Below are positions 1 through 5,857 of a DNA stretch of 8,665 nucleotides, in pieces. Every line of letters begins with the position of its first letter. Positions within the stretch are counted from its first letter, which is position 1. The notes beneath the pieces were generated by a model, which was given only the letters and a program-made list of their open reading frames with translations, had not been told where the DNA came from and did not search any database. The translations under genes were made by a program, and so were the position numbers. Source of the DNA: DASUCS01 sp041166365 (GTDB lineage Bacteria; Actinomycetota; Acidimicrobiia; Acidimicrobiales; JACDCH01); the NCBI GenBank assembly GCA_041166365.1, contig JBEEFX010000108.1, positions 1 through 8,665 of the forward strand, given 5' to 3'.

Positions 1-2
1 GC

Positions 3-302
3 GGCGGCAAGGGCGTGGCCACGGCCGTCGGGACGGTGGCGGTGCTCGAGCCGGTGGCGGCGCTCGCGGGCGCGATCGTCTGGGTCGCAGTCGCGACCGT
101 CACTCGTAAAGCGGTCGTCGCGTCGGTCGCCATGGTGGCGATCGTCGTCCTGGCCATTGCGGCCGCGGGCCGTCCCGCGTGGGAGGTCGCAACGCTCGGC
201 GGTGTCGCCGTGCTCGTGATCGTCCGTCATCGTGGCAACCTGGCAAGGCTCCGCCGGGGCGAGGAACCATCGTTGACGAGAGACGAGACGAGAGATCCAT
301 GA
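3..302 (+). CDS. plsY: Glycerol-3-phosphate acyltransferase PlsY, C-terminal part (5' truncated by window edge)
   Basis: PlsY is an integral membrane enzyme that transfers an acyl group from acyl-phosphate to glycerol-3-phosphate, the first acylation in phospholipid synthesis. Only the last 99 residues are visible. The fragment opens with GGKGVATAVG, the glycine-rich conserved PlsY motif. Two hydrophobic membrane segments follow (about residues 12-31 and 36-53), and then VRHRGNLARLRRGEE near the end, matching the family's conserved RHxxNIxRLxxGxE block. The reading frame is open to the window edge, so the true start lies upstream. Its TGA stop overlaps the galU ATG in the sequence ATGA, which suggests translational coupling. 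The identification rests on two family motifs in the correct order; the N-terminal motif cannot be checked. Confidence 0.9.
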   Translation, partial: GGKGVATAVGTVAVLEPVAALAGAIVWVAVATVTRKAVVASVAMVAIVVLAIAAAGRPAWEVATLGGVAVLVIVRHRGNLARLRRGEEPSLTRDETRDP

Positions 303-1162
303 CGGTGACAAAGGCGGTGATCCCGGCCGCGGGGCTGGGAACACGCTTCCTTCCTGCCACCAAGGCGCAGCCGAAGGAGATGATGCCGGTCGTCGACAAG
401 CCGGCGATCCAGTACGTCGTCGAGGAGGCGGTGCGCGCCGGCATCGACGACATCATCATCATCACCGGCCGCAGCAAGCGCAGCCTCGAGGATCACTTCG
501 ACCGCAACGTCGAGCTCGAGCTCGAGCTCGAACAGCGCGGCCGGCTCGAGGCCCTCGAAGAGGTTCGAGCGCTCGCCGACCTCGCCGACATCTTCTATGT
601 TCGCCAGGGCGAGCCGCTCGGGCTCGGCCATGCGGTGTCGATCTGCCGGAAGCACATCGGCGACAATCCGTTCGTCGTGCTCCTCGGTGACGACCTCATC
701 GACGAGCGGCTGCCGCTGCTCGAAGGGATGATCGAGACGTACGAGCGGCTGGACAGCAGCGTGATCGCCTTGATGGAGGTCGAGAATCCCTCGCTCTACG
801 GTTGCGCCCGCGCCGAGCCGGTCGGAGACAACATCGTCCGCGTGCTCGACATCGTGGAGAAGCCCGCGGCTGCTGACGCACCGTCGAACCTGGCGGTGAT
901 GGGGCGTTACGTGTTCACGCCGGCGATCTTCGATGCGCTCGCGCAGGTGCAACCGGGTGTCGGCGGCGAGCTCCAGCTGACGGACGCGATCGCGCTGTTG
1001 CTCAAGGAGCAGAGCGTGTACGGCTACACGTTTTCCGAGGGCCGGTACGACACCGGCAAGAAACTCGACTACCTCCGCGCCACGGTCGAGCTCGCCGCCC
1101 GCCGCGAGGACCTGGGCCCCGACTTCCGCGCCTTCCTCAAAGAGTTCGTGAAGGGCCTCTAG
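299..1162 (+). CDS. galU: UTP--glucose-1-phosphate uridylyltransferase
   Basis: GalU makes UDP-glucose from UTP and glucose-1-phosphate in the cytoplasm, feeding cell-envelope polysaccharide and glycolipid synthesis. The 287-residue product is of normal bacterial GalU length. It shows the nucleotide-binding start AGLGTRFLPATKAQPKEM (residues 11-28), the KPAIQYVVEEA segment (34-44), LGLGHAV (107-113), the metal and nucleotide site LLGDD (128-132), the sugar-binding stretch GELQLTDA (223-230), and YDTG (250-253). I chose the ATG at 299 because it sits just before the AGLGTR core as usual in the family and overlaps the plsY stop; a purine-rich stretch lies upstream. An in-frame extension to 179 would run through plsY and adds no family sequence. 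The following gene begins directly after its stop. Residues 71-78 are an unusual ELELELE run coded by repeated GAGCTC units. Confidence 0.97.
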   Translation: MTVTKAVIPAAGLGTRFLPATKAQPKEMMPVVDKPAIQYVVEEAVRAGIDDIIIITGRSKRSLEDHFDRNVELELELEQRGRLEALEEVRALADLADIFYVRQGEPLGLGHAVSICRKHIGDNPFVVLLGDDLIDERLPLLEGMIETYERLDSSVIALMEVENPSLYGCARAEPVGDNIVRVLDIVEKPAAADAPSNLAVMGRYVFTPAIFDALAQVQPGVGGELQLTDAIALLLKEQSVYGYTFSEGRYDTGKKLDYLRATVELAARREDLGPDFRAFLKEFVKGL

Positions 1163-2383
1163 TTGATTCCGCTGGAGGAGGCGCGCGCGCATGTCCTCGA
1201 TCGGGTGAAGGCGATGCCGGCCGTGCGGTTGTCGACCGCCTCGGCCTATGGCTGCGTACTGGCCGAGCCGGTGATCGCCACCGAGGCGGTGCCGCCGTTC
1301 GAGAACTCGGCCATGGACGGGTACGCCGTGCGGGCGACCGACACCCTCGGTGCACCGGTGGAGCTGCCGGTGGTCGGCGTGCTCGCCGCCGGGGCCGATC
1401 CCGCGACGATCACCGTCGGGCCGGGACAAGCGGCACGGATCATGACCGGCGCGGCGATGCCCGCGGGAGCCGACGCGATCGTGATCGTGGAACAGACGGA
1501 GGCTCTCGACGAAGGACGCCGTGTGCGCATCGACGTCGCCGCTCGCCCTGGCGACCACATCCGTCGCGCCGGCGACGACATCCATCTCGGTGATCTCGTG
1601 ATCGAGGCCGGGGCGCAGTTGTCGGCCGCGCACCTCGGCGTGCTGGCCAGCCTGGGTGTGGTCGAGGTGACGGTGGTACCGCGTCTGCGTGTCGGCGTGC
1701 TCTCCACCGGCGATGAGCTCGTCGAGGGCAACGCGCCGTTGAAGCCCGGCCAGATTCGCGAGTCCAACCGGCACACACTGCTGCCGATGCTCGCGGAAGC
1801 CGGCTGCGATCCCGTCGACCTCGGCCTCATACGCGACGACCGCGCGGCGATCGCGGCGGCGATCGAAAACGCGGTCGCGACGTGCGACGCGTTGTTGACG
1901 AGTGGCGGCGTGAGCATGGGCGACTTCGACGAGGTGAAAGCGGTGCTGTCGGAGCGGGCTGACGACATGCGCTGGATGCAGATCGCCATCCGCCCGGCGA
2001 AGCCGTTCGCGTTCGGCACCCTCGGCGGTACTCCGGTGTTCGGACTCCCCGGCAACCCGGTGTCCTCCATCGTCTCGTTCGAGCTGCTGGCGCGGCCGGC
2101 CCTGCGCAAGATGATGGGCCATCGTGATGACGAGCTCGACCGGCCGCTGCTCACAGCGACTGCCGACGACGAGCTTCGTCGTCACCCGGACGGCAAGGTG
2201 CACTACGCCCGCGTGGTGATCGCCGCTCGCGACGGCTCCTTGCACGCGCGATCGGCGGGCGGCCAGGGATCGCATCAACTCGCGGCCATGGCCGCGGCCA
2301 ACGCGTTGGCCGTGCTGCCTGACGGCGACAGCGTGCGTGTAGGTGACGAAGTCGACGTCATCCCCTTAACCTGGCCGTCGTGA
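1163..2383 (+). CDS. moeA: Molybdopterin molybdotransferase MoeA / gephyrin-like protein Glp
   Basis: MoeA-family proteins insert molybdate into adenylylated molybdopterin, the last step of molybdenum cofactor synthesis. The 406-residue product has the usual MoeA length. Visible motifs are NSAMDGYAV (48-56), MTGAAMPAGADAIV (94-107), STGDELVEG (181-189), KPGQIRESN (194-202), TSGGVSMGDFDEV (246-258) and FGLPGNPVSS (293-302). All are typical of the MoeA/gephyrin core, and the domain IV tail is intact. The start is TTG, directly after the galU stop, with AAGGG about ten bases upstream; the N-terminus IPLEEARAHVL fits the family. The gene lies next to moaA and moaC, which supports cofactor synthesis. 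It also sits in the galU cluster that in other actinobacteria carries the divisome receptor GlpR/SepX, a candidate for which is at 4228. It could therefore be Glp, a MoeA paralogue acting in cell division. Sequence reading alone does not separate the two. Confidence 0.95.
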   Translation: MIPLEEARAHVLDRVKAMPAVRLSTASAYGCVLAEPVIATEAVPPFENSAMDGYAVRATDTLGAPVELPVVGVLAAGADPATITVGPGQAARIMTGAAMPAGADAIVIVEQTEALDEGRRVRIDVAARPGDHIRRAGDDIHLGDLVIEAGAQLSAAHLGVLASLGVVEVTVVPRLRVGVLSTGDELVEGNAPLKPGQIRESNRHTLLPMLAEAGCDPVDLGLIRDDRAAIAAAIENAVATCDALLTSGGVSMGDFDEVKAVLSERADDMRWMQIAIRPAKPFAFGTLGGTPVFGLPGNPVSSIVSFELLARPALRKMMGHRDDELDRPLLTATADDELRRHPDGKVHYARVVIAARDGSLHARSAGGQGSHQLAAMAAANALAVLPDGDSVRVGDEVDVIPLTWPS

Positions 2384-3372
2384 CGCAGGCTCTGACCGAC
2401 GGCTTCGGCCGTGTACACCGCGACCTGCGCATCTCGGTGACCGACCGGTGCAATCTGCGCTGCACGTACTGCATGCCCGCCGAAGGCATGAAGTGGTTGC
2501 CTCGGCAGGAGGTTCTCACCTTCGAGGAGATCGAGCGGCTCGCCCGGTTGCTCGTCGAGCGGTACGGCTTCACGTCGATCCGCCTGACGGGTGGCGAGCC
2601 GACGGTGCGGGCCCACCTGCCCGTGCTCGTGGAACGGCTGGCGAGGCTCGGCACCGATCTCGCACTCACCACCAACGGCACGACGCTCGGTCTGATCGCG
2701 CACGACCTCGCGGCTGCAGGCCTGCGGCGCATCAACATCTCGCTCGACTCCTTGCAGCGCGAGCGCGTCATTTCGCTCACCCGCCGTGACTGCCTCGAGC
2801 AGGTGGTCGACGGCATCGACGCCGCGATCAGCGCCGGGCTGTCGCCCGTGAAGGTCAACGCGGTGTTGGTGCGCGGCGTGAACGACGACGAGGTCGTCGA
2901 CTTCGCCGCGTTCGGACGCGAGAAGGGCGTGAGCGTGCGCTTCATCGAGTTCATGCCCCTCGACGCCACGGGGGAGTGGACCGCGGACAAGGTGGTCGCC
3001 CGCGACGAGATCGTGGCGACGATCGGCGCCGTCTATCCGCTCGAGCCCGCCGGTCATGACAACACCGGACCAGAGCCGGCCGAGATCTTTCGCTACGCCG
3101 ACGGCCACGGCGACTTCGGGGTCATCGCCAGCGTCACGAACGCCTTCTGCGACACGTGCGATCGCGTGCGACTCACCGCCGACGGTCAACTGCGCTCGTG
3201 CCTCTTCGCCCTCGACGAGGTCGACCTGCGGGCCCTCCTGCGGGGCGGCGCCAGCGACGACGACGTGGCCGCGGCCATCGAGCGCTGCGTGGCTTCCAAG
3301 TGGGCCGGCCACTCCGTGAACCAGGTGCAGTTCATCCGCCCCCGTCGCTCGATGAGCCAGATCGGCGGCTGA
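2380..3372 (+). CDS. moaA: GTP 3',8-cyclase MoaA (radical SAM)
   Basis: MoaA is the radical S-adenosylmethionine enzyme that converts GTP to 3',8-cyclo-7,8-dihydro-GTP, the first step of molybdopterin synthesis, with MoaC acting next. The 330-residue product is of normal length. The radical SAM cluster is C24-x3-C28-x2-C31 (CNLRCTYC), followed by the SAM-binding GGEP at 71-74. The second, substrate-binding Fe-S cluster is C257-x2-C260-x13-C274. The conserved C-terminal Gly-Gly pair (329-330), needed for activity in studied MoaA proteins, is present. The GTG start at 2380 overlaps the moeA TGA as GTGA, implying translational coupling. The codons for the final residues and the stop lie inside one copy of a perfect 31-bp direct repeat, repeated 88 bases downstream, so the gene end is also part of a hairpin. 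Confidence 0.97.
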   Translation: MTQALTDGFGRVHRDLRISVTDRCNLRCTYCMPAEGMKWLPRQEVLTFEEIERLARLLVERYGFTSIRLTGGEPTVRAHLPVLVERLARLGTDLALTTNGTTLGLIAHDLAAAGLRRINISLDSLQRERVISLTRRDCLEQVVDGIDAAISAGLSPVKVNAVLVRGVNDDEVVDFAAFGREKGVSVRFIEFMPLDATGEWTADKVVARDEIVATIGAVYPLEPAGHDNTGPEPAEIFRYADGHGDFGVIASVTNAFCDTCDRVRLTADGQLRSCLFALDEVDLRALLRGGASDDDVAAAIERCVASKWAGHSVNQVQFIRPRRSMSQIGG

Positions 3373-3389
3373 GCGCAGCGAGGCCGCCG
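3359..3389. repeat. 31-bp direct repeat, copy 1, spanning the moaA stop codon
   Basis: This 31-bp stretch recurs without mismatch at 3447-3477. It begins inside the last codons of moaA, includes its TGA, and ends in CGGCGGC...GCCGCCG arms of seven bases around a 13-base loop. The transcript could therefore form a hairpin at the gene end. There is no T-tract, so a classical intrinsic terminator is not proven. Confidence 0.9.
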
Positions 3390-3426
3390 GCAAGCGAGCG
3401 AGCGCCAGCGAGCCGGTTGCGTGGGT

Positions 3427-3443
3427 GTGGGGCGCAGCCCCAC
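3427..3443. repeat. Perfect GC-rich hairpin between the two 31-bp repeats
   Basis: GTGGGGC and GCCCCAC form a perfect seven-base stem around a GCA loop. It lies midway between the two copies of the 31-bp direct repeat, so the spacer can form three successive hairpins. A transcription attenuator or a REP-like repeat family is possible; no function can be read directly. Confidence 0.8.
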
Positions 3444-3446
3444 GGG

Positions 3447-3477
3447 AGATCGGCGGCTGAGCGCAGCGAGGCCGCCG
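3447..3477. repeat. 31-bp direct repeat, copy 2
   Basis: Exact second copy of the sequence at 3359-3389, offset by 88 bases, with the same seven-base CGGCGGC/GCCGCCG arms. Here it is noncoding, although it still carries the moaA-tail codons for Ile-Gly-Gly-stop. This suggests either a duplicated moaA end or a repeat family that moaA happens to use as its 3' end. Confidence 0.9.
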
Positions 3478-3505
3478 CGAAACGCGGCTGACCAGCGCTC
3501 TCACC

Positions 3506-3511
3506 TAAACT
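3506..3511 (+). promoter_or_regulatory. Possible -10 box of a near-leaderless moaC promoter
   Basis: TAAACT matches the actinobacterial -10 pattern TANNNT. It would place the transcription start about three bases before the moaC ATG at 3521, and no ribosome binding site is visible there. No good -35 is seen, so this is an inference from spacing. Confidence 0.35.
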
Positions 3512-3520
3512 CCCGGCCAC

Positions 3521-4027
3521 ATGTCTGACCGGGGGTTGACCCATCTCGATCCACTCGGGCGCGCTCGCATGGTCGACGTCACGCCGAAGGAGGCGACCCA
3601 TCGCCGGGCCGTCGCTCGGGGCCGCGTGTACATGCAGCCCGACACCACCTCACTGATCGCCCGTGGGGCCATCACGAAGGGCGATGTCCTGGCTGTGGCC
3701 CGGGTGGCCGGGATCCAGGCGGCCAAGCGCACCCCCGACCTCATCCCGCTCTGCCACCCGCTCCTCGTGGGGTCGGTGCTGGTGAACTTCCGCATCGAGG
3801 ACACCTACATCGAGGTGGAGGCCCAGGTCGACACCGTCGACCGGACCGGCGTCGAGATGGAGGCCCTGACCGCCTGCTCGATCTCGGCGCTCACGATCTA
3901 CGACATGTGCAAGTCCGCCGATCGGTCGATGGTCCTGGGCGACATCGCCCTGTGGGAGAAGACCGGGGGACGGTCCGGGAGCTACCGCCGGGCCCTCGAC
4001 CTCGACGACGACGCCCTCGGGGTCTGA
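3521..4027 (+). CDS. moaC: Cyclic pyranopterin monophosphate synthase MoaC
   Basis: MoaC converts the MoaA product 3',8-cyclo-7,8-dihydro-GTP to cyclic pyranopterin monophosphate, the second step of molybdenum cofactor synthesis, in the cytoplasm. The 168-residue product is of typical length. Family motifs are MVDVTPKEATHRRAVA (17-32), KRTPDLIPLCHPL (69-81), TGVEMEALTA (109-118) and YDMCKSAD (127-134). The last contains the catalytic Asp128 and Lys131. The conserved TGGKSG motif reads TGGRSG here (148-153), a Lys-to-Arg change. The ATG at 3521 gives the short N-terminal lead normal for the family, and no Shine-Dalgarno sequence precedes it. A 148-base repeat-containing spacer separates it from moaA, so it may be transcribed separately. 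The pairing with moaA and moeA leaves little doubt about the pathway. Confidence 0.97.
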   Translation: MSDRGLTHLDPLGRARMVDVTPKEATHRRAVARGRVYMQPDTTSLIARGAITKGDVLAVARVAGIQAAKRTPDLIPLCHPLLVGSVLVNFRIEDTYIEVEAQVDTVDRTGVEMEALTACSISALTIYDMCKSADRSMVLGDIALWEKTGGRSGSYRRALDLDDDALGV

Positions 4028-4037
4028 TCCCCGGTCC

Positions 4038-4050
4038 GGCCGTCACGGCC
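4038..4050. other. Short hairpin after moaC
   Basis: GGCCG and CGGCC form a perfect five-base stem with a TCA loop, ten bases after the moaC stop. It may act as a weak transcription end signal. It lacks a T-tract, and short GC hairpins arise easily by chance in this DNA. Confidence 0.35.
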
Positions 4051-4058
4051 TCCGAAAT

Positions 4059-4078
4059 CTGCTAACTTTTGTTAGCAG
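4059..4078. promoter_or_regulatory. AT-rich perfect inverted repeat upstream of the SepX/GlpR-like gene
   Basis: CTGCTAAC and GTTAGCAG form a perfect eight-base inverted repeat around TTTT. It stands out as AT-rich inside GC-rich DNA. It lies in the 200-base spacer between moaC and the gene at 4228. Its symmetry suits a dimeric repressor's operator. A terminator is less likely because the T run is in the loop and none follows the stem. Confidence 0.5.
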
Positions 4079-4097
4079 GATCTGGACGTCCGACGTC

Positions 4098-4119
4098 GAA
4101 CCGTAGTAGAACCGTAATA
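4098..4119. repeat. Tandem 11-bp direct repeat
   Basis: Two adjacent units, GAACCGTAGTA and GAACCGTAATA, differ by one base and repeat with an 11-bp period, close to one DNA turn. OmpR/PhoP-type response regulators bind tandem sites with this spacing, so a regulator site for the downstream gene is plausible but unproven. An ACCGCC/GGCGGT hairpin follows at 4120-4135. Confidence 0.55.
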
Positions 4120-4227
4120 ACCGCCATCGGGCGGTAACGCTGTTTCCGTTCACCGGATCGCAACCCATCCACCATCTGTTCGGCGCGGAGGGTTACGTTC
4201 CCCGAGTCCCAAAGGCAGGCGCGGAGC

Positions 4228-4713
4228 GTGACTTTGTTGGTCCTGTTCATCCTGGCTGTGATCTGGGCTGCGGTGTTGTTGCCGCCGTACCTGCAGAACC
4301 GCAGCGAGAGTCGACCAGCCGACTCGATCTCGTCGTTCCAGCGCCAACTGTCGGTGCTCGAGCGGCGTGCCGTCGTCGTCAATCCGTCGTTGCAGCGCAC
4401 GTCGCAAGCGCGCTCGTTCGGTGGAGAGCTCGCACCTGCCCTTCGTTTGTCTCGCAGCGAGGCCAAGAAGCGTCGCCGAGACGTGTTCTTCACCCTTGCT
4501 GGCGCAGCGAGCGTCACCTTCTTCATGGCGGTGTTGCTCGGCGGGCCGGTGTGGGGGCTGAACGTGATCTGCGACCTGCTCCTCGCCGCGTATGTGGCGA
4601 TGCTCGTGCAGACGCAGCAGCGAGTAGTCGAGCGGGACAGCAAGGTGCGGTACCTGCCGAGCCGTGCGGCTCGACCAGAGCCGGCGTTGCTCCTCCGGCG
4701 CTCCGGTAGCTGA
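4228..4713 (+). CDS. Membrane protein resembling divisome protein SepX/GlpR
   Basis: The 161-residue product has an N-terminal membrane helix (about 2-19) ending in LLPPYLQNR. A basic cytoplasmic stretch follows with RPADSISSFQRQLSVLERR (29-47). Next come a cluster KKRRRD (80-85), two further hydrophobic helices (about 86-104 and 108-127), and a charged C-terminal tail. This layout, and the Pro-Pro plus RPADS..F...L..L pattern just after the first helix, resemble the actinobacterial membrane protein SepX/GlpR (Rv0996 type). That protein is encoded near galU and moeA and helps organise FtsZ and septation. Known members are longer, so this would be a short form. The start is GTG at 4228, placing the helix at the very N-terminus; the ribosome site is weak. 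The family call rests on context and a short motif; a generic membrane protein remains possible. Confidence 0.6.
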   Translation: MTLLVLFILAVIWAAVLLPPYLQNRSESRPADSISSFQRQLSVLERRAVVVNPSLQRTSQARSFGGELAPALRLSRSEAKKRRRDVFFTLAGAASVTFFMAVLLGGPVWGLNVICDLLLAAYVAMLVQTQQRVVERDSKVRYLPSRAARPEPALLLRRSGS

Positions 4714-4736
4714 CCGACTCGACTCGAGGTCCGGGC

Positions 4737-5372
4737 GTGAGCCGCCGGGCCGAGCTGCATGAACTCGTCCGTGGCGCAACCGCGTCGCTGACGGCCGCCA
4801 ACCAAGCCCGCGAGGTCGGACTCGTCGCGTGCCGCCGGGTCATCCGCGCGTCGGGCAGTGCGATCCGTTCGGTGCACCGGCTCGACTTCGACGAGGCGGT
4901 CGCCTTCATCGTCGAAGCCGAACGGGCGTTGCGCGAAGGCCAAGACGCGCTCGAGCCACATCCGGCGGTCGCATACGCCGGCTTTCTCACCGATGCCGAG
5001 AAGGAGTTCGTCGAGGCGAAGCTGACGCTCGCGTTCGTCGAAGGCACCGCCCTGCCCTCCGCCGCCGACCTCGTCGTGATGCCGGCGTCGTGGCTCAAGG
5101 GACTGGCCGAGGCCACGAGCGAGATGCGTCGCCACCTGCTCGACCGCCTCCGCGCCGGCGACCTCGACCGCGGCGAAGAGCTCCTCACGTTGATGGACGA
5201 CGTCTACGACGCGCTGATCACGGTCGATTTTCCGGACGCCATCACCGGGGGACTGCGCCGCACGCTCGACGCGTTGCGAGCCGTGCTCGAGCGCACTCGC
5301 GGGGATGTGACCACCACGGTGTTGCAGACCCGGCTGCGCGAAGCCATCGAAAGCGCCGTGCCAGCCGAGTAG
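4737..5372 (+). CDS. Translin-family protein (probable single-stranded nucleic acid binding protein or RNase)
   Basis: The 211-residue product is all-helical and soluble, with no signal peptide. Its order of motifs resembles translin/TRAX: RASGSAIRSVHRLDFDEA (37-54), then a Glu pair in DAEKEFVEAKL (86-96; E90 and E93). Next come LPSAADLVV (106-114), SWLKGLAEATSEMRRHLLDRLRAGD (118-142; E129) and the C-terminal block GGLRR (171-175) and ERTRGDV (185-191). In TRAX the acidic residues of the matching helices form the RNase centre of the C3PO complex, so the retained glutamates argue for possible catalysis rather than binding alone. The GTG start has GAGGT seven bases upstream. It lies 23 bases after the SepX/GlpR-like gene and 30 bases before a tRNA-Ala gene on the same strand. 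The family is mostly archaeal and eukaryotic, with scattered bacterial members. Confidence 0.75.
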   Translation: MSRRAELHELVRGATASLTAANQAREVGLVACRRVIRASGSAIRSVHRLDFDEAVAFIVEAERALREGQDALEPHPAVAYAGFLTDAEKEFVEAKLTLAFVEGTALPSAADLVVMPASWLKGLAEATSEMRRHLLDRLRAGDLDRGEELLTLMDDVYDALITVDFPDAITGGLRRTLDALRAVLERTRGDVTTTVLQTRLREAIESAVPAE

Positions 5373-5382
5373 ACCCTGGCGC

Positions 5383-5388
5383 TAGTCT
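5383..5388 (+). promoter_or_regulatory. Possible -10 box for the tRNA-Ala gene
   Basis: TAGTCT fits the TANNNT pattern and would start transcription around base 5395, just before the mature tRNA 5' end at 5403. No clear -35 is visible, so co-transcription with the upstream gene is the alternative. Confidence 0.3.
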
Positions 5389-5402
5389 CCTCAGTCCACC
5401 CC

Positions 5403-5479
5403 GGGGGTGTAGCTCAGCTGGCTAGAGCGCTTCGGTCGCATCGAAGAGGCCGTGGGTTCGAATCCCATCACCTCCACCA
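5403..5479 (+). tRNA. tRNA-Ala (anticodon CGC), CCA encoded
   Basis: The sequence folds into a full cloverleaf. The acceptor GGGGGTG pairs with CACCTCC and includes G3:U70, the main alanine identity element. The D stem is GCTC/GAGC with a nine-base loop. The anticodon stem CTTCG/CGAAG encloses GTCGCAT, with anticodon CGC at 5437-5439 reading the alanine codon GCG. The variable loop has five bases. The T stem GTGGG/CCCAT encloses TTCGAAT. The discriminator is A, and the 3' CCA is encoded. The G3:U70 pair and the anticodon agree, so the isotype is secure. The high-GC codon GCG should be common in this genome. A copy of the tRNA 3' end, as would mark an integrated element, was not seen elsewhere in the window. 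Confidence 0.97.
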
Positions 5480-5618
5480 GGAAATTCGCGTGAAAGCGCT
5501 GACACTCCAGCGGGACGTCGAAATGCGCGCTTCCCGCGGTCACCGGCCAGCCCGTTGCGACATGGCGCGATGTTCCGATTCGGAGCCCGCGCAGACGTGC
5601 CGGAGAGTCCGTGGGCGC

Positions 5619-5661
5619 CTGGGGAACCTCAGCGACCGAATTGCGGGCTGAGCTTCCCCAG
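5619..5661. repeat. 43-bp imperfect palindrome (copy 1 of a duplicated unit)
   Basis: Left arm CTGGGGAACCTCAGC and right arm GCTGAGCTTCCCCAG are reverse complements apart from one C-C mismatch. They give a 15-position stem around a 13-base loop that itself has CCG/CGG ends. It is the strongest secondary structure in the window. It lies between the tRNA and a convergent gene, so it could end transcription from both sides, although it has no T-tract. A related unit follows at 5680. It could alternatively be a REP-like or miniature mobile unit. Confidence 0.9.
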
Positions 5662-5679
5662 AGCAAACGACGTCAATGT

Positions 5680-5722
5680 CTGGGGAATCTCGACGACCAA
5701 ATTGGGCGCTCAGACTCCAATG
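5680..5722. repeat. Decayed direct copy of the palindromic unit (copy 2)
   Basis: This unit starts with CTGGGGAA and follows copy 1 in the same orientation, offset by 61 bases. Over the first 34 positions 27 match copy 1; over the remaining nine only four do. The right arm no longer pairs well with the left, so the long hairpin is lost, but the loop keeps a local CCAA/TTGG pairing. Confidence 0.75.
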
Positions 5723-5857
5723 TGGGCACAGGCACATGCGCGGTAGTGCCGGTCGGTGCTGCCGATGAATCCGCCGCGCTATCGGCACGTTCCGCCGGTC
5801 TCGCGTGGTACCGGTGAACGGTTGTCGGGGTAACTTCCCGCGCTTCGCAGCGTCCGG

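Larger units (their letters stand above)
5480..5857. other. 378-base gene-free spacer with repeats
   Basis: No convincing coding region lies between the tRNA and the convergent minus-strand gene ending at 5858. Open frames here have no recognisable product, and the differences between the two repeat copies are not concentrated at third codon positions. The spacer carries the 43-bp palindrome at 5619 and its decayed copy at 5680. It also has a looser inverted pair, TGCCGAT at 5760-5766 and ATCGGCA at 5781-5787. Confidence 0.7.

Noticed and set aside
510..531. 22-bp perfect palindrome made of repeated TCGAGC units inside galU
   Set aside because: It codes for the ELELELE run at a place where GalU proteins usually have a Glu/Leu-rich segment, and follows from GC-rich codon choice; no separate function is needed.
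227..2278. Very long open frame on the minus strand opposite galU and moeA
   Set aside because: Its product is Arg/His/Asp-rich low-complexity sequence without family motifs, the usual shadow of GC-rich genes; the plus-strand frames carry full family signatures.
3359..3477. CRISPR-like interpretation of the repeats after moaA
   Set aside because: There are only two repeat units, one of them overlaps coding sequence, and the spacer between them contains its own hairpin; no cas genes are present.
4062..5135. Long minus-strand frame opposite the SepX/GlpR-like and translin-like genes
   Set aside because: The composition is shadow-like, with no membrane or domain pattern, while the plus-strand products are coherent.
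5555..5746. Short plus-strand frames across the palindromic repeats, with related peptides WGTSATEL and WGISTTKL
   Set aside because: The two copies fall in different frames (offset 61 bases), and their differences hit all codon positions, so the peptide similarity only reflects DNA repetition.
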